NCBI GenBank assembly: GCA_020441905.1
Contig: JAGRLG010000042.1
Span: 1-61,826, forward strand
Reading direction: 5' to 3'
Length of the DNA: 61,826 nucleotides
Origin: Rhodobiaceae bacterium
Lineage (GTDB): Bacteria > Pseudomonadota > Alphaproteobacteria > Rhizobiales > NORP267
The notes beneath the pieces are model-generated. The model did no database searches. It was given only the letters and a program-made list of their open reading frames with translations, and was not told the DNA's origin. Numbering within the stretch: the first letter of the stretch is position 1; the number at the start of each line of letters is the position of its first letter. The translations under genes were made by a program, and so were the position numbers. Below, piece by piece: positions 1 to 8,529 of this stretch.

Positions 1-630
1 GTCTACACCACCGACCTCGGCGAGGAAGGTGTCGATCTCGGCAAGCTCTATGATTACGACATCATACTTCTCGACCTCAACCTGCCGGACATGAGCGGCT
101 ACGAGGTTCTGAAGACGCTTCGCCTGGCCAAGGTGTCGACTCCGATTCTGATTCTTTCGGGCATGGCGGGCATCGAAGACAAGGTTCGCGGACTGGGGTT
201 CGGCGCCGACGACTATCTGACCAAGCCGTTTCACAAGGACGAACTGGTCGCGCGGATACATGCCATTGTCCGCCGCTCCAAGGGCCATGCCCAGTCGGTC
301 ATCTCCACCGGCGACCTGAAAGTCAATCTCGACACCAAGACGGTGGAAGTGAATGGCCAGCGGGTGCATCTGACCGGCAAGGAATATCAGATGCTGGAGC
401 TGCTCTCCTTGCGCAAGGGCACCACCCTGACCAAGGAAATGTTCCTCAACCACCTTTATGGCGGCATGGACGAGCCGGAGTTGAAGATCATCGACGTCTT
501 CATCTGCAAGCTGCGCAAGAAACTGGCGGCGGCAACCGGCGGCAAGCACTATATCGAGACCGTGTGGGGCCGCGGCTATGTGCTGCGCGACATCGACGAG
601 GACGACGAACGACTGAAGGCTTCGGCCTGA
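1..630 (+). CDS. ctrA: Cell-cycle response regulator CtrA, 5' end outside window
   Basis: The frame is open from base 1, so the gene is cut at its 5' end. The visible 209 residues match CtrA from about residue 27 onward, as I remember the Caulobacter protein. The phosphoacceptor Asp ([11 protein letters not shown], equivalent to D51) is encoded at 73-75. A conserved Lys follows in TKPFHKDE, then a winged-helix OmpR-type DNA-binding domain ending VWGRGYVL. CtrA is the essential master transcription factor of the alphaproteobacterial cell cycle and of motility, and binds TTAA-N7-TTAA. The C-terminus is ASA; in Caulobacter two terminal Ala residues serve ClpXP degradation, so the variant tail is worth noting. 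Its phosphorelay partner ChpT is encoded 6 kb away. Identity is very secure. Confidence 0.97.
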   Translation, partial: VYTTDLGEEGVDLGKLYDYDIILLDLNLPDMSGYEVLKTLRLAKVSTPILILSGMAGIEDKVRGLGFGADDYLTKPFHKDELVARIHAIVRRSKGHAQSVISTGDLKVNLDTKTVEVNGQRVHLTGKEYQMLELLSLRKGTTLTKEMFLNHLYGGMDEPELKIIDVFICKLRKKLAAATGGKHYIETVWGRGYVLRDIDEDDERLKASA

Positions 631-640
631 CACCATACCG

Positions 641-700
641 CCTGACATCGGGCCGCCTGACATCGGGCCGCCCGACAGTGGGCCGCCAGACATCGGGCCG
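641..700. repeat. Four tandem 15-bp copies just after ctrA stop
   Basis: The unit cctgacatcgggccg occurs twice exactly (641-655, 656-670), then twice with a few changes (671-685, 686-700). It begins 10 bp after the ctrA stop and precedes its terminator. It has no coding meaning that I can see. It belongs to a set of short post-stop tandem duplications found across the window. Confidence 0.9.
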
Positions 701-735
701 CTTCGCTCCGGCATAGCGGCCGGCAACCAGTTTTC

Positions 736-770
736 AAGCCCGCGGCGCCACGTCCGCGGGCTTTCTTGTT
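736..770 (+). terminator. Intrinsic terminator of ctrA
   Basis: A perfect 10-bp stem (aagcccgcgg, 736-745, with ccgcgggctt, 754-763) has an 8-nt loop and is followed by the T-rich tcttgtt. It lies about 105 bp beyond the ctrA stop in the right orientation. Confidence 0.8.
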
Positions 771-816
771 GGCGCCGTCACGTCTGCGGGCTATCTTGTT
801 GGCGCCGCCACGCGCC
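744..816. repeat. Partial tandem duplication of the ctrA terminator arm
   Basis: The segment from ggcgcc through the terminator's right arm and T-run (744-770) is repeated imperfectly at 771-800 with cgtctgcgggctatcttgtt. A further ggcgccgccac start follows at 801. The second copy lacks the left arm, so it would not form the same hairpin. Confidence 0.7.
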
Positions 817-841
817 GCTTCATGGCTCTGGCAGAAATCCG

Positions 842-879
842 GCGGAAACAACAAGAGGGCGGGTACTTGCCCCGCCCTC
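842..879 (-). terminator. Intrinsic terminator of the che operon
   Basis: The inverted repeat gagggcggg (855-863) and cccgccctc (871-879) has a 7-nt loop. Read on the minus strand, it is followed by the T-rich cttgttgtttcc. It lies 34 bp beyond the cheR stop and closes the leftward che operon, facing the ctrA terminator. Confidence 0.75.
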
Positions 880-912
880 GCGCTTCGTCATCGAATGTCC
901 GCCGCGGCTGGC

Positions 913-1806
913 CTAGACCGCCCGCAGGCGACCCGCGCCGGCCTCCGCCTGAAACGGCTGCTGGCGCGCCGGCGCAGCGGCGGCTTGATCGCCCTGCCCC
1001 TTCAGGGCATGAACGCCACGATAGCCGGCCACACCTTCGAATCTTTCCGAAACGCCAAGCATGGTCTCGGCGGCGCCAAGCAGCAGATAGCCGTCGGGAG
1101 CCAGCGAACCGGCCATGCGGGCTAGCACATCGCGTTTCGTTTCGGTATCGAAATAGATCAGCACGTTGCGGCAAAAGACAACGTCAAAACTGCCCAGCGC
1201 CGCATAGTCGGCCAGCAGGTTGAACGGCGCGAACTTGACCTTCTGGCGGATCGTCGGCGCAATCTGCCACATATCCCCGACCTGCTTGAAATATTTCATC
1301 AGATAGTTGATCGGCAATCCCCGCTGCACCTCGAACTGGGTGTAGAGCCCGGCCTTGGCCTTCTCCAGCACCTCGATCGAGATATCGGTGGCCAGGATCT
1401 CGATATTCCACCCTGCCAGCTTGTGGGCATTCTGATCCAGCATCATCGCCAGCGAATAGGGTTCCTGGCCCGTCGATGCGGCCGCGCACCAGATCCGCAG
1501 GCGGCGCCGGTTGGAGCGCGCCTTGAGCAGGGCGGGAAGGATCAGATTGTCGAAATGTTCAAACGGCGTCTTGTCGCGGAAGAAGAAAGTTTCATTGGTC
1601 GTCATCGCCTCGACGATGTCGGCGCGCAGCGCCTCCGACCCCGGATTGCGCGCCGCCCGCACCAGTTCGTCGAGCCCGGCATGGCCGTGGCGGCGGGCGA
1701 CCGGAATGAGCCTGCTTTCAATGAGATACTGCTTGTCGCCCGTCAGGGCGAGGCCGGACTTTTCATGCAGCATACCGCGCAAATATTCATAGCCGCCGGG
1801 GGTCAT
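913..1806 (-). CDS. cheR: Chemotaxis protein methyltransferase CheR
   Basis: A 297-residue CheR that methylates glutamates of chemoreceptors using S-adenosylmethionine. The N-terminal CheR helical domain (RGMLHEKSGLAL) is followed by a SAM-binding Rossmann domain. Recognisable motifs are TTNETFFFRD, IWCAAASTGQEPYS, EILATDIS and VVFCRNVLIYFD, the last being the catalytic-side loop. The C-terminal tail is Ala/Gln rich and probably disordered. The ATG overlaps the cheB stop by 4 bp (ATGA), so translation is coupled. It is the last gene of the operon. No receptor gene lies in the window, so the methylated substrate is unknown. Confidence 0.96.
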   Translation of the reverse strand: MTPGGYEYLRGMLHEKSGLALTGDKQYLIESRLIPVARRHGHAGLDELVRAARNPGSEALRADIVEAMTTNETFFFRDKTPFEHFDNLILPALLKARSNRRRLRIWCAAASTGQEPYSLAMMLDQNAHKLAGWNIEILATDISIEVLEKAKAGLYTQFEVQRGLPINYLMKYFKQVGDMWQIAPTIRQKVKFAPFNLLADYAALGSFDVVFCRNVLIYFDTETKRDVLARMAGSLAPDGYLLLGAAETMLGVSERFEGVAGYRGVHALKGQGDQAAAAPARQQPFQAEAGAGRLRAV

Positions 1807-2936
1807 CGCATCTGCCCCCTGAGAATACGGGCAATTGTCGCCCCCATTTCCTCCAGCGCCAGCACGCCGGCGCAGGCGCCGGCACGGGCCGTCGCGCCGG
1901 GCATGCCCCAGACCACCGAACTCGCCTCGTCCTGCGCCAGGACATTGCCGCCGGCATTGGCTATGGCCAGCGCGCCGTCGGCGCCATCGCGCCCCATGCC
2001 GGTGAGCACCACGCCCAGCACGGAGCCGCCATAGACGCCGGTGACGCTCTCGAACATCGGATCGACTGCCGGCTTGCAGAAATTCACCGGCGGCGCGTCC
2101 GAAATGGCGATCGCCGGCTGCCCGCCCTTGGTCTCCACCAGCATGTGCTTGCCACCCGGCGCGACATAGATGGTTCCCGCTTTCAGTACTTCGCCGTGCG
2201 TGCCCTCAAGCGCCGGACAGCCGGTTACCTTGCCCAGATGATTGGCCAGGATGACGGTGAAATTCGGCGGCATATGCTGCGTGACCAGGACCGGAACCTC
2301 GCGGATCTCGTCCTTGACGCTTTCCAGCAGCCGGTAGAGCGCCTGCGGACCGCCCGTCGAGCTGCCAATGGCCAGAACCCTCGGACGGACCTTGTTGAAG
2401 GGGCGAAGCTGATAGGTCGCCGAACCGGGTGTTTTGAGCGCAATGGCCGGCACCGGCGGAGCCGGATGCACCGGGTTGGCCTGCTGCTCGGGCGCATAGA
2501 GCCTGATCTTTTCAATCAGCTCGCGCTGAAATTCCGCAACGCCGCCATCATCGCCCGTGCCTTCCGGTTTCGGTACATAGTCCCTGGCCCCCAGTTCCAG
2601 CGAGCGCAAGGAGATGTCCGCATTTCGCTTGGTCAGGCCGGACGCCATGATGACAGCAAGATCAGGGCGCATTTCCAGCAACTTCGGCAACGCCGTGATG
2701 CCGTCCATCTCCGGCATTTCGACATCGAGAACCACGACGTCGGGGCGCGAGGCTTCCAGATCGCGCAAGGCGCCCGCGCCATTGCGCTGGCTCGACACCA
2801 CTATGATTCCCGGCGCCTCATTCAGCCACCTGGTGACCAGATTGCGAATGATGGAGGAATCGTCGACTACCATGGCCCGGATCGGGCGAACGGATCCTTC
2901 GCTCGCTGGCACCCGGGGCGGACGCATATGTTGCAT
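1803..2936 (-). CDS. cheB: Chemotaxis response regulator / protein-glutamate methylesterase CheB
   Basis: A 377-residue two-domain CheB. The receiver domain is at about 18-140, with Asp71 in VVLDVEMPEMDG and Lys in VPKPEG. A Pro-rich linker at about 150-180 leads to the methylesterase domain from about 185. That domain carries the Ser nucleophile motif GSSTGGPQAL (191-200), a His in VTQHMPPNF and an Asp in GMGRDGADGA. CheB demethylates or deamidates receptors when phosphorylated by CheA. Length and motifs are normal for the family. It lies 17 bp after cheY and overlaps cheR by 4 bp. The start (MQHMRPP) is the longest reasonable one; residue 4 is an alternative Met. Confidence 0.96.
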   Translation of the reverse strand: MQHMRPPRVPASEGSVRPIRAMVVDDSSIIRNLVTRWLNEAPGIIVVSSQRNGAGALRDLEASRPDVVVLDVEMPEMDGITALPKLLEMRPDLAVIMASGLTKRNADISLRSLELGARDYVPKPEGTGDDGGVAEFQRELIEKIRLYAPEQQANPVHPAPPVPAIALKTPGSATYQLRPFNKVRPRVLAIGSSTGGPQALYRLLESVKDEIREVPVLVTQHMPPNFTVILANHLGKVTGCPALEGTHGEVLKAGTIYVAPGGKHMLVETKGGQPAIAISDAPPVNFCKPAVDPMFESVTGVYGGSVLGVVLTGMGRDGADGALAIANAGGNVLAQDEASSVVWGMPGATARAGACAGVLALEEMGATIARILRGQMR

Positions 2937-2953
2937 GCTAATTACTTGCGTCC

Positions 2954-3319
2954 TTACAGCAGGCCGACTTCCTGGAATTTGGCTTCGACGATCTCGCGGT
3001 CGAAAGGCTTCATGATGTATTCATTGGCGCCCGACCGGATCGCCTTCATGATGTGATCCAGATCGTTCTCGGTGGTACAGAACACGACTTTCGGCTTGTC
3101 GCCGCCTTCCGCCTTGCGCAGGGCAAGCAGGAATTGCATGCCGTCCATAACCGGCATGTTCCAGTCGAGAAGCACCGCGTCGGGCATTGAATCGCGGCAT
3201 TTGGCGAGCGCCACCTTGCCGTCCTCGGCCTCTTCGATCGTGAAATCGAGATCTTCCAGAATTCGCCGTGCGACCTTCCGGATCACTGCACTGTCATCAA
3301 CTACCAGGCATGATTTCAT
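2954..3319 (-). CDS. cheY: Single-domain response regulator CheY
   Basis: A 121-residue receiver domain with no output domain. The acidic pocket is VVDDSAVIRK, the phosphoacceptor is Asp52 in LLDWNMPVMDG, and the conserved Lys lies in YIMKPFDRE. The switch Thr is present in FCTTENDLD. A good ribosome-binding site (ggag) lies upstream of the ATG. In this operon it is the expected target of CheA. No flagellar genes are nearby, so binding to the FliM motor switch is inferred from the family only. Confidence 0.95.
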   Translation of the reverse strand: MKSCLVVDDSAVIRKVARRILEDLDFTIEEAEDGKVALAKCRDSMPDAVLLDWNMPVMDGMQFLLALRKAEGGDKPKVVFCTTENDLDHIMKAIRSGANEYIMKPFDREIVEAKFQEVGLL

Positions 3320-3353
3320 GTTTCAGTTCTCCAAAGCTGGCTGGCCGGTCCGA

Positions 3354-3836
3354 TCAGGCCGCCACTGCTGGTTCAGACCCCATTTCAAGCACTTGGTCCA
3401 CGTCGAGGACCACGAGCAGGCGCCCGTCCAGTCGCTGCACCCCGCCCGACACCATTGCCCAGCGGCGATCCAGATTTCCCGGATTCTTTTCAAGCCCATC
3501 CACCGGAAGGCGAAGCACTTCGCCAACCTGGTCGATAAGCAGACCATAGGATTCGCCCTTGTATTCGATGCCGACCGCCATCGGCTGGCCCGCATCCTCC
3601 GCCCTGGGCAGCCGCAGGCGGCGGCGCATGTCGATCACCGTCACGATGCGCCCGCGAAGGTTCAGCACCCCCGCGATTTCCGGCGGCGACAGCGGAACCT
3701 GGGTAATCGTTTCAGGCATGAACACATCCTGGACCCGATTGATCGGCAGGCCGAAAAGCTGCTCGCCGATCAGCACGGTGACATATTCGACCGTTGCGCT
3801 TTCCTGGGCCTCTTCCTTCATTTCCTCGGCGCTCAT
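3354..3836 (-). CDS. cheW: Chemotaxis coupling protein CheW
   Basis: A 160-residue CheW-fold protein coupling receptors to CheA. Typical segments are FGLPINRVQDVF, GVLNLRGRIVTVIDMRRRL and YGLLIDQVGEVLRL. The true start is MSAEEMK at 3836; the frame stays open upstream, but that stretch is cheA read in another frame. With this start the ATG overlaps the cheA stop by 4 bp, which indicates coupled expression of kinase and adaptor. Confidence 0.95.
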   Translation of the reverse strand: MSAEEMKEEAQESATVEYVTVLIGEQLFGLPINRVQDVFMPETITQVPLSPPEIAGVLNLRGRIVTVIDMRRRLRLPRAEDAGQPMAVGIEYKGESYGLLIDQVGEVLRLPVDGLEKNPGNLDRRWAMVSGGVQRLDGRLLVVLDVDQVLEMGSEPAVAA

Positions 3837-6643
3837 GCCGCTTCTCCCATTTCCGCCCGTGACTGGCGCAGGGACAGGATCAGTCCCTCGCGGTCGAACT
3901 TGGCGACATAGTCGTGGAATCCGGCCTCGCGGCCGCGCTCGATCGCCTCCGGAACGCAATAGGACGACAGCGCGATGATCGGCACGTTCTGCCACGCCCC
4001 GCCCGAGTTCACCTCCTCGGCGAATTCGAACCCGTTCATGTCCGGCATCTCGATATCGGAAACGATGACATCGAACTTGGCGCCGCGGCTTCGCAGGTCA
4101 AGCGCCGCCTTTGCCGACGCCGCCGTGGTCACCGAATAGCCGCCGGCCTTCAATACCGGCGTCAGCATATTGCGGAAGAAAGCGCTGTCATCGACAAGCA
4201 GCAGGCGCGGCAGCATCCGGTTGGGGCTGCGCTCGCCGCGGTCGAACCAGTCGGCGAAAGCCTGGGGCAGGTAATAGCCGATATCGACGATTTCGGTGGC
4301 CCGTTCCTTGATGATGGCGGAGCCGAGCACGCCCGGCTTGTCGGCCGATACCTCGATATTGAGGAAGTCCTCGATGATGTCGACGATCTCGTCGACCGCC
4401 AGTCCCATCGAGCGCCCGTCTTCGGTGAATACCAGCAGCGGCTGGGTGCCCTGTTCCGGCGGCTTGGAGGCCGGGTCGATGAACACCAGCGGCATCAGCC
4501 CGCCGCGGTATTGAACCATGTAGCGCCCGTTCGAAAGCTCGATCTTTTCGACATCGATCTCCTCCAGCCGCGTGATCAGCGACAGGGCGACCGCCTTGGG
4601 CTCGCGGGTTCCGGCCCGGAACAGCAGCATCGACACCTTGCGCTCCGAGTCGGCCGACCCGATGGCATCCTCTTCATGGACCTCGACATGGGTGCCGACA
4701 TCGCCGCCGATGGCCTGCACGATGCCGTTGGGATCGATAATCATGATGACGCTGCCATCGCCGAGAATCGTGTTGCCGGAGAACATCGTGATGTTGCGCA
4801 GCATGGTCGACATCGGCTTGACCACGATTTCCTCGGTGTGAAACACGCGGTCGACGACGATGCCGAAGCTCTGCGAACCGACCTGAGAGACGACAATGAA
4901 GCTGTTCTCGTCGCCGGCGGCCTCGTTCACCGCGCCGGCGCCCTCGCCGCTGCCGTCCTCCAGCTTGAGCAGGCGCGACAGGTGAATGAGCGGCAGCAGC
5001 TTGTTGCGCAGCCGCAGCACCGGTGTGTCCTTGATCATTTCGATGCGGTGTTCGGAATTGAACTGCGCGCGGACCAGTTCGACCACCGACAATTGGGGCA
5101 CCGCGAAACGGTGGCCGCCGGCCTCCACGATCAGGGCCGAGACGATGGCCAGGGTGAGCGGGATCTTGATCGTGAAAGTCGAGCCGACGCCTTCGGCCGA
5201 TTTGAGTTCCACCGAACCGCCGATGAGTTCGATATTGGTCCGCACCACATCCATGCCGACGCCGCGCCCGGAAACGCTGGTGACCTGGGTGGCGGTTGAA
5301 AAGCCGGGATGGAAAATCAGTTTGTGGATCTGGGAATCCGACATCAGATCGAGTTCGGCTTCGCTGGCCAGGCCGGAGCGAATCGCCTTTTCCTTGATCT
5401 TGGCGATGTTCAGCCCGCGCCCGTCATCCGCAATCGAGATGATGATGTGGCCGCCCTCGTGATAGGCGCTCAAGGTAACCCGTCCCGTTTCCGGCTTGCC
5501 GGCGGCAATGCGGTCGGCGGTCGCCTCCAGGCCGTGATCGGCGGAGTTGCGCACCATATGGGTCAGCGGATCCTTGATCAGCTCCAGCACCTGGCGGTCG
5601 AGCTCGGTGTCGGCGCCGTGCATTTCCAGCTCGATCTTCTTGTCCAGATCCTGAGCCAGGTCGCGCACGATGCGCGGCAGCTTCTGCCACGCATTGCCGA
5701 TCGGCTGCATGCGCGTCTTCATCACCCCTTCCTGCAACTCGGCGGTGACATTCGACAGGCGCTGCAAGGGCACCTTGAATTCGCTCTCCTCGTTGCGGCG
5801 GGCAATCTCGAGCAGCTGGTTGCGGGTCAGCACCAGTTCGCTGACCATGGTCATGAGATGCTCCAGCGCATCGACATTGACCCTGATCGACTGGTTCTTG
5901 ACCGTCGATTCCTTGCGCTCCCCGGTTTCCGATGCCGGGGAGGACACTGCCAGCGGCGCCTTGGTTTCGGCCTTGGCCGCTTCGGCAGGCGGCGCCGCCG
6001 GTTCGCCCAACTGCGCCTTGCCGGAGGCCTGCGCCTTGCCGGTGGCCTGCGCCTTGGTCGGCCCGGCGTCGGCGCGCACCGCGGCGGCGGCGGCTTCCAG
6101 CGCCGATATCGGGTCGAAGCCCGCAGGCCCTTCGGCCTCCTGGAAGGCGCGCTCCAGATCCTCAAGCGATACTTCGCCCGGTTTCAATTCGCGCTCCAGC
6201 ACCTGGATCGCGGCCATGTCGGCGTCAATCTGCGCGGCGTCAGCGTCGGCTCCGGATTCGCCGCTGGCGACCTGCCGCGCCATCTCTTCCAGACGCTCTA
6301 TCAGGTCGTTGTCGTCGCCATCGGGCTCCTTTTCATTGGCCTCCAGATCGGCGAGGATTTCCTTGAGCCGGTCGATCGAAGCCAGGATCAGCGTCACCGC
6401 GGGCGGCGTCACCGGCGCGCCATCGCGGAATTTGCCCATAAGCGTTTCGCCGGCATGGGCCAGCGAGGCCAGGCGCGGCAGCCCGAGAAAGCCGCACGTG
6501 CCCTTTATGGTATGAACCAGGCGAAAGATATTTCCCAGAATCCCGGCATTATTTGGGTCGCGCTCGAGCTTGACCAGCTCGACATCGACGACATCGAGGC
6601 TTTCTGCCGTCTCAGTGAGGAATTCCCTCAATAAGTCATCCAT
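3833..6643 (-). CDS. cheA: Hybrid chemotaxis kinase CheA with two CheW-like domains and a C-terminal receiver
   Basis: A 936-residue CheA, longer than the usual 650-750. In order it has: an HPt domain (phosphorylated His44 in RLVHTIKGTCGFLG); an Ala/Pro-rich linker at about 120-250 with the small repeat GKAQASGKAQ; a dimerisation segment; an HATPase domain (N box NSADHGLE, DDGRGL, GRGVGMDVV); a CheW domain; a second CheW-like domain (around MLLFRAGTREPKAVAL); and a receiver domain at about 800-930 with phosphoacceptor in DVIVSDIEMPDMNG. No clear P2 CheY-binding domain is seen. It is the first gene of the operon, with chpT 152 bp upstream. The built-in receiver could act as a phosphate sink or feedback arm (inference). 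Confidence 0.95.
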   Translation of the reverse strand: MDDLLREFLTETAESLDVVDVELVKLERDPNNAGILGNIFRLVHTIKGTCGFLGLPRLASLAHAGETLMGKFRDGAPVTPPAVTLILASIDRLKEILADLEANEKEPDGDDNDLIERLEEMARQVASGESGADADAAQIDADMAAIQVLERELKPGEVSLEDLERAFQEAEGPAGFDPISALEAAAAAVRADAGPTKAQATGKAQASGKAQLGEPAAPPAEAAKAETKAPLAVSSPASETGERKESTVKNQSIRVNVDALEHLMTMVSELVLTRNQLLEIARRNEESEFKVPLQRLSNVTAELQEGVMKTRMQPIGNAWQKLPRIVRDLAQDLDKKIELEMHGADTELDRQVLELIKDPLTHMVRNSADHGLEATADRIAAGKPETGRVTLSAYHEGGHIIISIADDGRGLNIAKIKEKAIRSGLASEAELDLMSDSQIHKLIFHPGFSTATQVTSVSGRGVGMDVVRTNIELIGGSVELKSAEGVGSTFTIKIPLTLAIVSALIVEAGGHRFAVPQLSVVELVRAQFNSEHRIEMIKDTPVLRLRNKLLPLIHLSRLLKLEDGSGEGAGAVNEAAGDENSFIVVSQVGSQSFGIVVDRVFHTEEIVVKPMSTMLRNITMFSGNTILGDGSVIMIIDPNGIVQAIGGDVGTHVEVHEEDAIGSADSERKVSMLLFRAGTREPKAVALSLITRLEEIDVEKIELSNGRYMVQYRGGLMPLVFIDPASKPPEQGTQPLLVFTEDGRSMGLAVDEIVDIIEDFLNIEVSADKPGVLGSAIIKERATEIVDIGYYLPQAFADWFDRGERSPNRMLPRLLLVDDSAFFRNMLTPVLKAGGYSVTTAASAKAALDLRSRGAKFDVIVSDIEMPDMNGFEFAEEVNSGGAWQNVPIIALSSYCVPEAIERGREAGFHDYVAKFDREGLILSLRQSRAEMGEAA

Positions 6644-6728
6644 ATGGAAACCTGTTTGCTGACGCTAAAAAAAGGGCGTGCGCAACGCCGGCAAATGACC
6701 GGGTCACAGGCGAATTCTGGTTTCAAAC

Positions 6729-6737
6729 GGTTAAGAT
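6729..6737 (-). promoter_or_regulatory. Possible CtrA half-site ahead of cheA
   Basis: The minus strand reads ttaaccgtt about 90 bp upstream of the cheA ATG, between chpT and cheA. TTAACC is the CtrA half-site; the second TTAA is absent at N7. This is suggestive only. Confidence 0.2.
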
Positions 6738-6795
6738 TGGCTGAAGGACGCGGCGCGCTCAAAAGGCGTGCCGGGGCGGTCCGGACCAGGTCCGG

Positions 6796-7443
6796 TCAGG
6801 CGGCCGGCGATGCCAGGATGGAAACCACCGTGCCGTCCAGCGTCATGGTCACGCCCATGCCGGTTTCCCGGGCCACCAGGGCGGCATAAAAAGGCTGGAT
6901 CGAGTGTGCGTCGACCGGCGTGCCGTCGTGCTGGCCGGAGAAGAAGCCGGCCGCCTGGGCGGGAATGCGGGCGCCCTCGCCCTCGCAGCGCAGATCGAAG
7001 CGCGGCTGGCTGACATCCTCGCCCACGGTGACCGAAAAGCGGCCGCCCCGGGGAATGGCATGTTGCGCCGTCAGGACAAGGTTGAGCAGGAGTTTGACGT
7101 GGTTCTTGGGCATCATGGCGCGCGGCGCGCTCCAGGCCAGTTCCACTTTCGAACCGGCGAGGAAATTGCTGGTCACCGCTTCGGCGTCGGCCAGGTCGAT
7201 CTCCGCCCCGGCGGAACCGGCGGCGCCGAAGGCTATGCGGGCGAATTGCAGCTTTGCCGAGGCCTGGGTCGCGCTCTTCTTGATGAGATCCATGGCGAAG
7301 CCGCGCATGTCATCGTCGTCTTCCTCCTCCAGCACCTCAAGTCCATTGGTGATGGCGCCCACCGGGCTGATCACGTCATGGCAAACCCTGCTGCAAAGAT
7401 AGGCAGCAAGATCAAGCGCCGAAATCTGGAAAATATCGCTCAT
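6796..7443 (-). CDS. chpT: Histidine phosphotransferase ChpT
   Basis: A 215-residue protein with the ChpT signature SRVCHDVISPVGAITNGLE; the phospho-accepting residue is His22. A degenerate HATPase-like C-terminal domain follows (KLLLNLVLTAQHAIPRGG) that has lost ATP-binding motifs, as usual for ChpT. In Caulobacter ChpT passes phosphate from CckA to CtrA and CpdR. The start MSDIFQISALD was chosen because ChpT proteins begin just before the helix leading to the His; an in-frame ATG 28 codons upstream is unlikely. It sits upstream of cheA on the same strand and within 7 kb of ctrA. Confidence 0.9.
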   Translation of the reverse strand: MSDIFQISALDLAAYLCSRVCHDVISPVGAITNGLEVLEEEDDDDMRGFAMDLIKKSATQASAKLQFARIAFGAAGSAGAEIDLADAEAVTSNFLAGSKVELAWSAPRAMMPKNHVKLLLNLVLTAQHAIPRGGRFSVTVGEDVSQPRFDLRCEGEGARIPAQAAGFFSGQHDGTPVDAHSIQPFYAALVARETGMGVTMTLDGTVVSILASPAA

Positions 7444-7555
7444 GGCCCCCGGAGGAATGCGAATCGCCTGTGCGAGAACTTTGCCGAAGGGCAGGGTTCG
7501 GATCAAGTCCCCGCTTGGCCCCTTCATCGGCGCGGCCGGCGCGCGCCCGCCCTCG

Positions 7556-7587
7556 CCTGCCCCCGCCTGCCCCCGCCTGCCCCCGCC
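7556..7587. repeat. 10-bp tandem repeat between chpT and cysQ
   Basis: The unit cctgcccccg occurs three times in a row (7556-7585) with partial flanking copies, in the divergent intergenic region that should hold the chpT and cysQ promoters. Confidence 0.8.
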
Positions 7588-7687
7588 CGTAGCGAAGGCG
7601 GTTGTCGATCAGGCATTTATGTGATTTAGCCTCGTGGCACCGCTCCGGATAAGCCCCCTGTCCTTGCCATTCGGGTCCGTGCCGCCG

Positions 7688-8491
7688 ATGCCAGACATGA
7701 TCAGCGATATCGCCAGTGCCGCCCTGGCCGCGGGGCGCGCCATTCTGGATATCGAGCGGTCCGGGTTCCACATCGCCGAAAAGGGCGACCGCTCGCCGGT
7801 CACCGAGGCCGATGCCAGGGCCGAGGAAATCATTCTCGCCCGCTTGCGCGCCCTGGCGCCGCACATCGAGATCATTTCCGAGGAAGACTCCGCCTCCGGC
7901 CTGCCAAAGAGCGCCCCGCAGCGCTTTTTCCTGGTCGACCCGCTCGACGGCACCCGCGAGTTCATCGCCGGCAATGGCGAATATACCGTCAATATCGCGC
8001 TGATCGAGAATGGCCGGCCGGTGCTGGGCGCGGTGCTGGCGCCGGCATCCGGCCTGTTGTTTGTCGGCGATGGCGCGCGCGGGGCCTTCGAAGCATCGGC
8101 ACCGGACGCTGACGCGGAAGCGGCAAGCCGCGCCCGCTGGCGGCCCATTTCGGCGCGCCCGCCACGGCGCGACGGGCTGTGCGCGCTGGCCAGCCGATCC
8201 CACCGCGATATCGGCACCGAAAACTACCTGCGCGAGATTGCCGCCACCGAAATCACCTGCATCGGCTCGTCGCTCAAATTCTGCTGGCTCGCCAGCGGCA
8301 AGGCTGATCTCTACCCCCGGTTCGGCCCGACCATGGAGTGGGATACCGCTGCCGGCCAGGCGGTGCTGGAAGCGGCCGGCGGCGCCGTGCTCAACATCGA
8401 CGACACCCCGCTTCGCTATGGCAAGGCCGGCCAGGGCTTTCGCAACCCGCCTTTTATCGCCAGGGGAAAGCCGCCGGCGGCCGGCGGATAA
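7688..8491 (+). CDS. cysQ: 3'(2'),5'-bisphosphate nucleotidase CysQ-like
   Basis: A 267-residue inositol monophosphatase-fold enzyme. The metal-binding motifs are IISEED, the diagnostic VDPLDGTREF (CysQ-type; IMPases usually have DGTTNF) and WDTAAGQAVLEAAGG. GSSLKFCWLASGKADLYPRFGPT is also CysQ-like. It likely hydrolyses PAP/PAPS from sulfate assimilation and sulfotransfer. The start at MPDMISDIA is preferred over an ATG 18 codons upstream because homologues begin here. A second member of the fold (suhB) lies at 60.4 kb. It is monocistronic, divergent from chpT. Confidence 0.88.
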   Translation: MPDMISDIASAALAAGRAILDIERSGFHIAEKGDRSPVTEADARAEEIILARLRALAPHIEIISEEDSASGLPKSAPQRFFLVDPLDGTREFIAGNGEYTVNIALIENGRPVLGAVLAPASGLLFVGDGARGAFEASAPDADAEAASRARWRPISARPPRRDGLCALASRSHRDIGTENYLREIAATEITCIGSSLKFCWLASGKADLYPRFGPTMEWDTAAGQAVLEAAGGAVLNIDDTPLRYGKAGQGFRNPPFIARGKPPAAGG

Positions 8492-8529
8492 AAAAGGCCG
8501 CCCGAAAACCTCCCCGGTTTTCAGGCGGC
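8489..8529 (-). terminator. Hairpin with T-run on the minus strand after cysQ
   Basis: gccgcccgaaaacc (8497-8510) pairs with ggttttcaggcggc (8516-8529), with one mismatch. The A-run 8489-8495 gives a T-run on the minus strand and overlaps the cysQ TAA. It would best terminate leftward transcription from the YHS-like gene, though the stem may also stop cysQ transcripts. The 256 bp between it and the YHS-like gene hold no gene that I can support. Confidence 0.6.
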
